In this document: positions 27,001 through 29,189 of the stretch, one piece after another | Position numbering within the stretch: position 1 is the stretch's first letter | Layout of the letters: each line of letters begins with the position of its first letter | Source: JBBQSV01 sp038213615 | GTDB taxonomy: Bacteria > Patescibacteriota > Saccharimonadia > Saccharimonadales > OMJO01 | Direction: 5' to 3' | NCBI GenBank assembly: GCA_038213615.1 | Contig: JBBQSV010000010.1 | Location: forward strand, 1 to 29,189 | DNA length: 29,189 nt | Made by a program: the position numbers and the translations under genes | Notes under the pieces: model-generated | The model's input: only the letters and a program-made list of their open reading frames with translations | Told to the model about the DNA's origin: nothing | The model's database searches: none

Positions 27001-28966
27001 GTAAAGTTTAATGGTGGCGATAATCTATATATCAGTTCCTCAAAATATGGAACGATTCAGCATATTTTCAACCAATCTCATGAAATTCAAAATAGCCCAT
27101 ATGGACCATATGACTGGCGTTTTGTATCTACCAAAGCCCAAACTTACTACACCTATCTATCTAGTGAAATGTTTAGGGGCTATAAACGTGATAATCAGGT
27201 TATAAACTGGACCAACTTTAAGAAACAGATGAAACTGACATAATCCCAGATTCTGAAAAACGAAGTTTGCTATGATTTAGGCGTGACGAAGAGTAATTTA
27301 AGAGATTTTGACTACAGAAGAGTGGCTAAGCTTGATAATGATATGTGGCGGGCTTATTACAATCATCGTTTTTTAAAGATGTTTACCCTGTTGCTTCGAC
27401 TAATTCGTACACAGTTACACCTAAACTGGTTTTTAACTTTCCGAGCTGCTTACTATTCAGCGTTAGCAGCCACAAATTATCGACTCAAAAAAGGGCATGA
27501 GGACTATAAAAAAGCTGCCGAGTTAGAGTTACGGTGGTGGGATGTTCACCGTTACCCGAGTAAATATCAACAGAGTTTAGTGAATAGCTTGGCCAAAGGA
27601 ATGGCGGTTATTTACAATGTTAAACCTGAAATTCTCCAAGAGTATGCTCGCTACCGTGCGGAAGCCATGCTTCTGCCAAAACACAACGGTGATAAACAAA
27701 AAAACCCACCAGATTGGCATCAAATTGAAACTTTGTTAATCAAAGCCTGGCATTCGGCTCATCAATCACTCCAAAAATAGCCCCAGTCTCTGAAAAACCG
27801 AATGATTGCTTTAAGCTGCTGTATGGAAGTGTGATGCACCGATAGCCGTACTACCGATGTGACCGGTAGGCAGGCTTAAAACTTCAGTACCTGCTACATG
27901 ATCATGCTCTGCTGTGTATATTGCAGCCTGGCCAACCACAACCATCTGCGGTAAGTCCGTTGGTCTATGCCTATTAGGATCGGGGGTCGGATCGAATTTC
28001 TCAGTATGGGCTGAATCTGCTTCTGGACCTATAAATATGCGGACTGTCATAGCTTGGCCTTTTTATTTTATCTAACCTAGCTAATATTGTACGCCTGCTT
28101 GTCAACAAAAGATAAAAGCCACCCTTTCGGATGGCTTTTATATAATTTGGCACCGTGCTATTTTCCCAGGGGTGAACCCCAAGTATTGTAACCGCTGAGA
28201 GGCTTAACTGCTGTGTTCGGGATGGGAACAGGTGTTTCCCTCTCGCCATGGGCACCAAATTCTGCGTCTCGATGACGCAGAATTTGGTAGGTAGTAGATG
28301 ATAGATGATAGATTGCCAAAGCAACTTACCTAACTACTAACTACTACATTCCAACTACTACGCCGTAGGCGCCTGATTGATGTCCATGCGAATGGTTACT
28401 CGCGCGGAATTTGAGATGTTAACCCTCCTAAACTTTCAAAGAAAGTTTGGCGGGTAAAGACAAACGGTGATGACTTGGTAGTCACCAATAACTAGTCAAT
28501 TTGCACTTTTAGCCAGGACGGACAGGATGGATGCAGCGTGCGTTTTGTCAGAGAGAACCGCAAGGAAGCTGTATGAAAATACTGCTTTCTGCGGATCGCA
28601 GCTGAAAAACGTGCGATGCGCCATAGCAACTGAGGTGTTTCGAGCAAAGCTCGAAAGCAGTCAGTTGTGACCTGTTTGTTCTGGTCGTAAAAAATCAATG
28701 CCTCTATTAGTACGCTTCGGCTCCATATGTTGCCACACTTCCACCTTGCGCCTATCAACCTGATCGTCTCTCAGGGAGGTCATAGGGAAATCTAATCTTG
28801 GGATTAGTTTCGCGCTTAATATGCTTTCAGCGCTTATCTAGTCCGCACATAGCTACCCAACGATGCTCTTGGTAGAACAATTGGTACACCAGCGGTGCGT
28901 TCAACCCGGTCCTCTCGTACTAGGGTCAAATCTCCTCAAATTTCCTGACGTCCACAGCGGATATAA

Positions 28967-29028
<62 letters not shown>

Positions 29029-29051
29029 GACCCTTGGAAGATGCTCCTCCT

Positions 29052-29086
<35 letters not shown>

Positions 29087-29118
29087 AGCGCCGTCTATGT
29101 GAACTATTGGGCGCTATA

Positions 29119-29151
<33 letters not shown>

Positions 29152-29189
29152 TGCGTCGTCGATCCCACTTTCATATAACCGAAGTTAAA

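Overview
This 29.2 kb window looks like chromosomal sequence from a member of the Candidate Phyla Radiation (Patescibacteria), most probably a Saccharibacteria (TM7)-type organism. That placement is an inference. It rests on the mix of compact core genes (IF-2 of 584 residues, a four-domain S1, a short methionyl-tRNA formyltransferase), several small proteins of unknown family, large repetitive anchored surface proteins, and a B12-dependent ribonucleotide reductase. TGA is used as a normal stop codon (for example in priA), so this is not one of the CPR lineages that recode UGA. Base composition looks moderate (roughly mid-40s % GC by eye). No phage, insertion sequence or CRISPR array is visible.

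Layout. Positions 1-3011 (minus) hold the N-terminal 1003 codons of a giant repetitive surface protein that runs off the window, followed by a 281-residue membrane protein (3122-3967). Next come L21 (4081-4386), a thioredoxin-fold protein without CXXC (4466-4729), a hairpin-rich spacer, and the minus-strand series ftsA, ftsZ, nrdR, nrdJ (10947 down to 4903). Upstream of that is rpsU-yqeY-adk-map (12954-11000) and a winged-helix regulator (13011-13298). The regulator is transcribed divergently from the plus-strand cluster priA-def-fmt (13392-16758). Positions 16755-21576 (minus) carry rpsA, a previously unlisted 55-codon ORF, infB, a tail-anchored acidic protein and a small helical protein. From 21753 the plus strand has a ROK kinase and an HEXXH/zinc-ribbon protein, ending at a bidirectional terminator. 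Then come small minus-strand genes (a KGG protein, a two-helix membrane protein, a VOC protein), a GLUG-repeat surface protein, a second VOC protein and two unknown proteins. The right end is the 3' part of a minus-strand rRNA operon: 23S 3' end, a long spacer without tRNA, and 5S with its terminator.

How the genes fit together. Most of the window is housekeeping. It covers translation initiation and protein N-terminal processing (IF-2, S1, S21, L21, Fmt, Def, Map), cell division (FtsA, FtsZ), dNTP supply under NrdR control (NrdJ), nucleotide balance (Adk) and replication restart (PriA). Two anchored repeat-rich surface proteins are the obvious candidates for contact with a host cell or the environment.

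The most interesting signals are regulatory. (1) A 55-codon ORF with a strong Shine-Dalgarno lies between rpsA and infB. Its stop overlaps the infB start (ATGA), and it sits inside mutually exclusive hairpins. (2) Many genes have a -10 box only 6-12 nt before the start codon and no Shine-Dalgarno, which suggests widespread leaderless transcription. (3) NrdR-box-like palindromes sit in the nrdR-nrdJ promoter. (4) A perfect 14-bp hairpin can trap the 5' end of 5S rRNA in its precursor.
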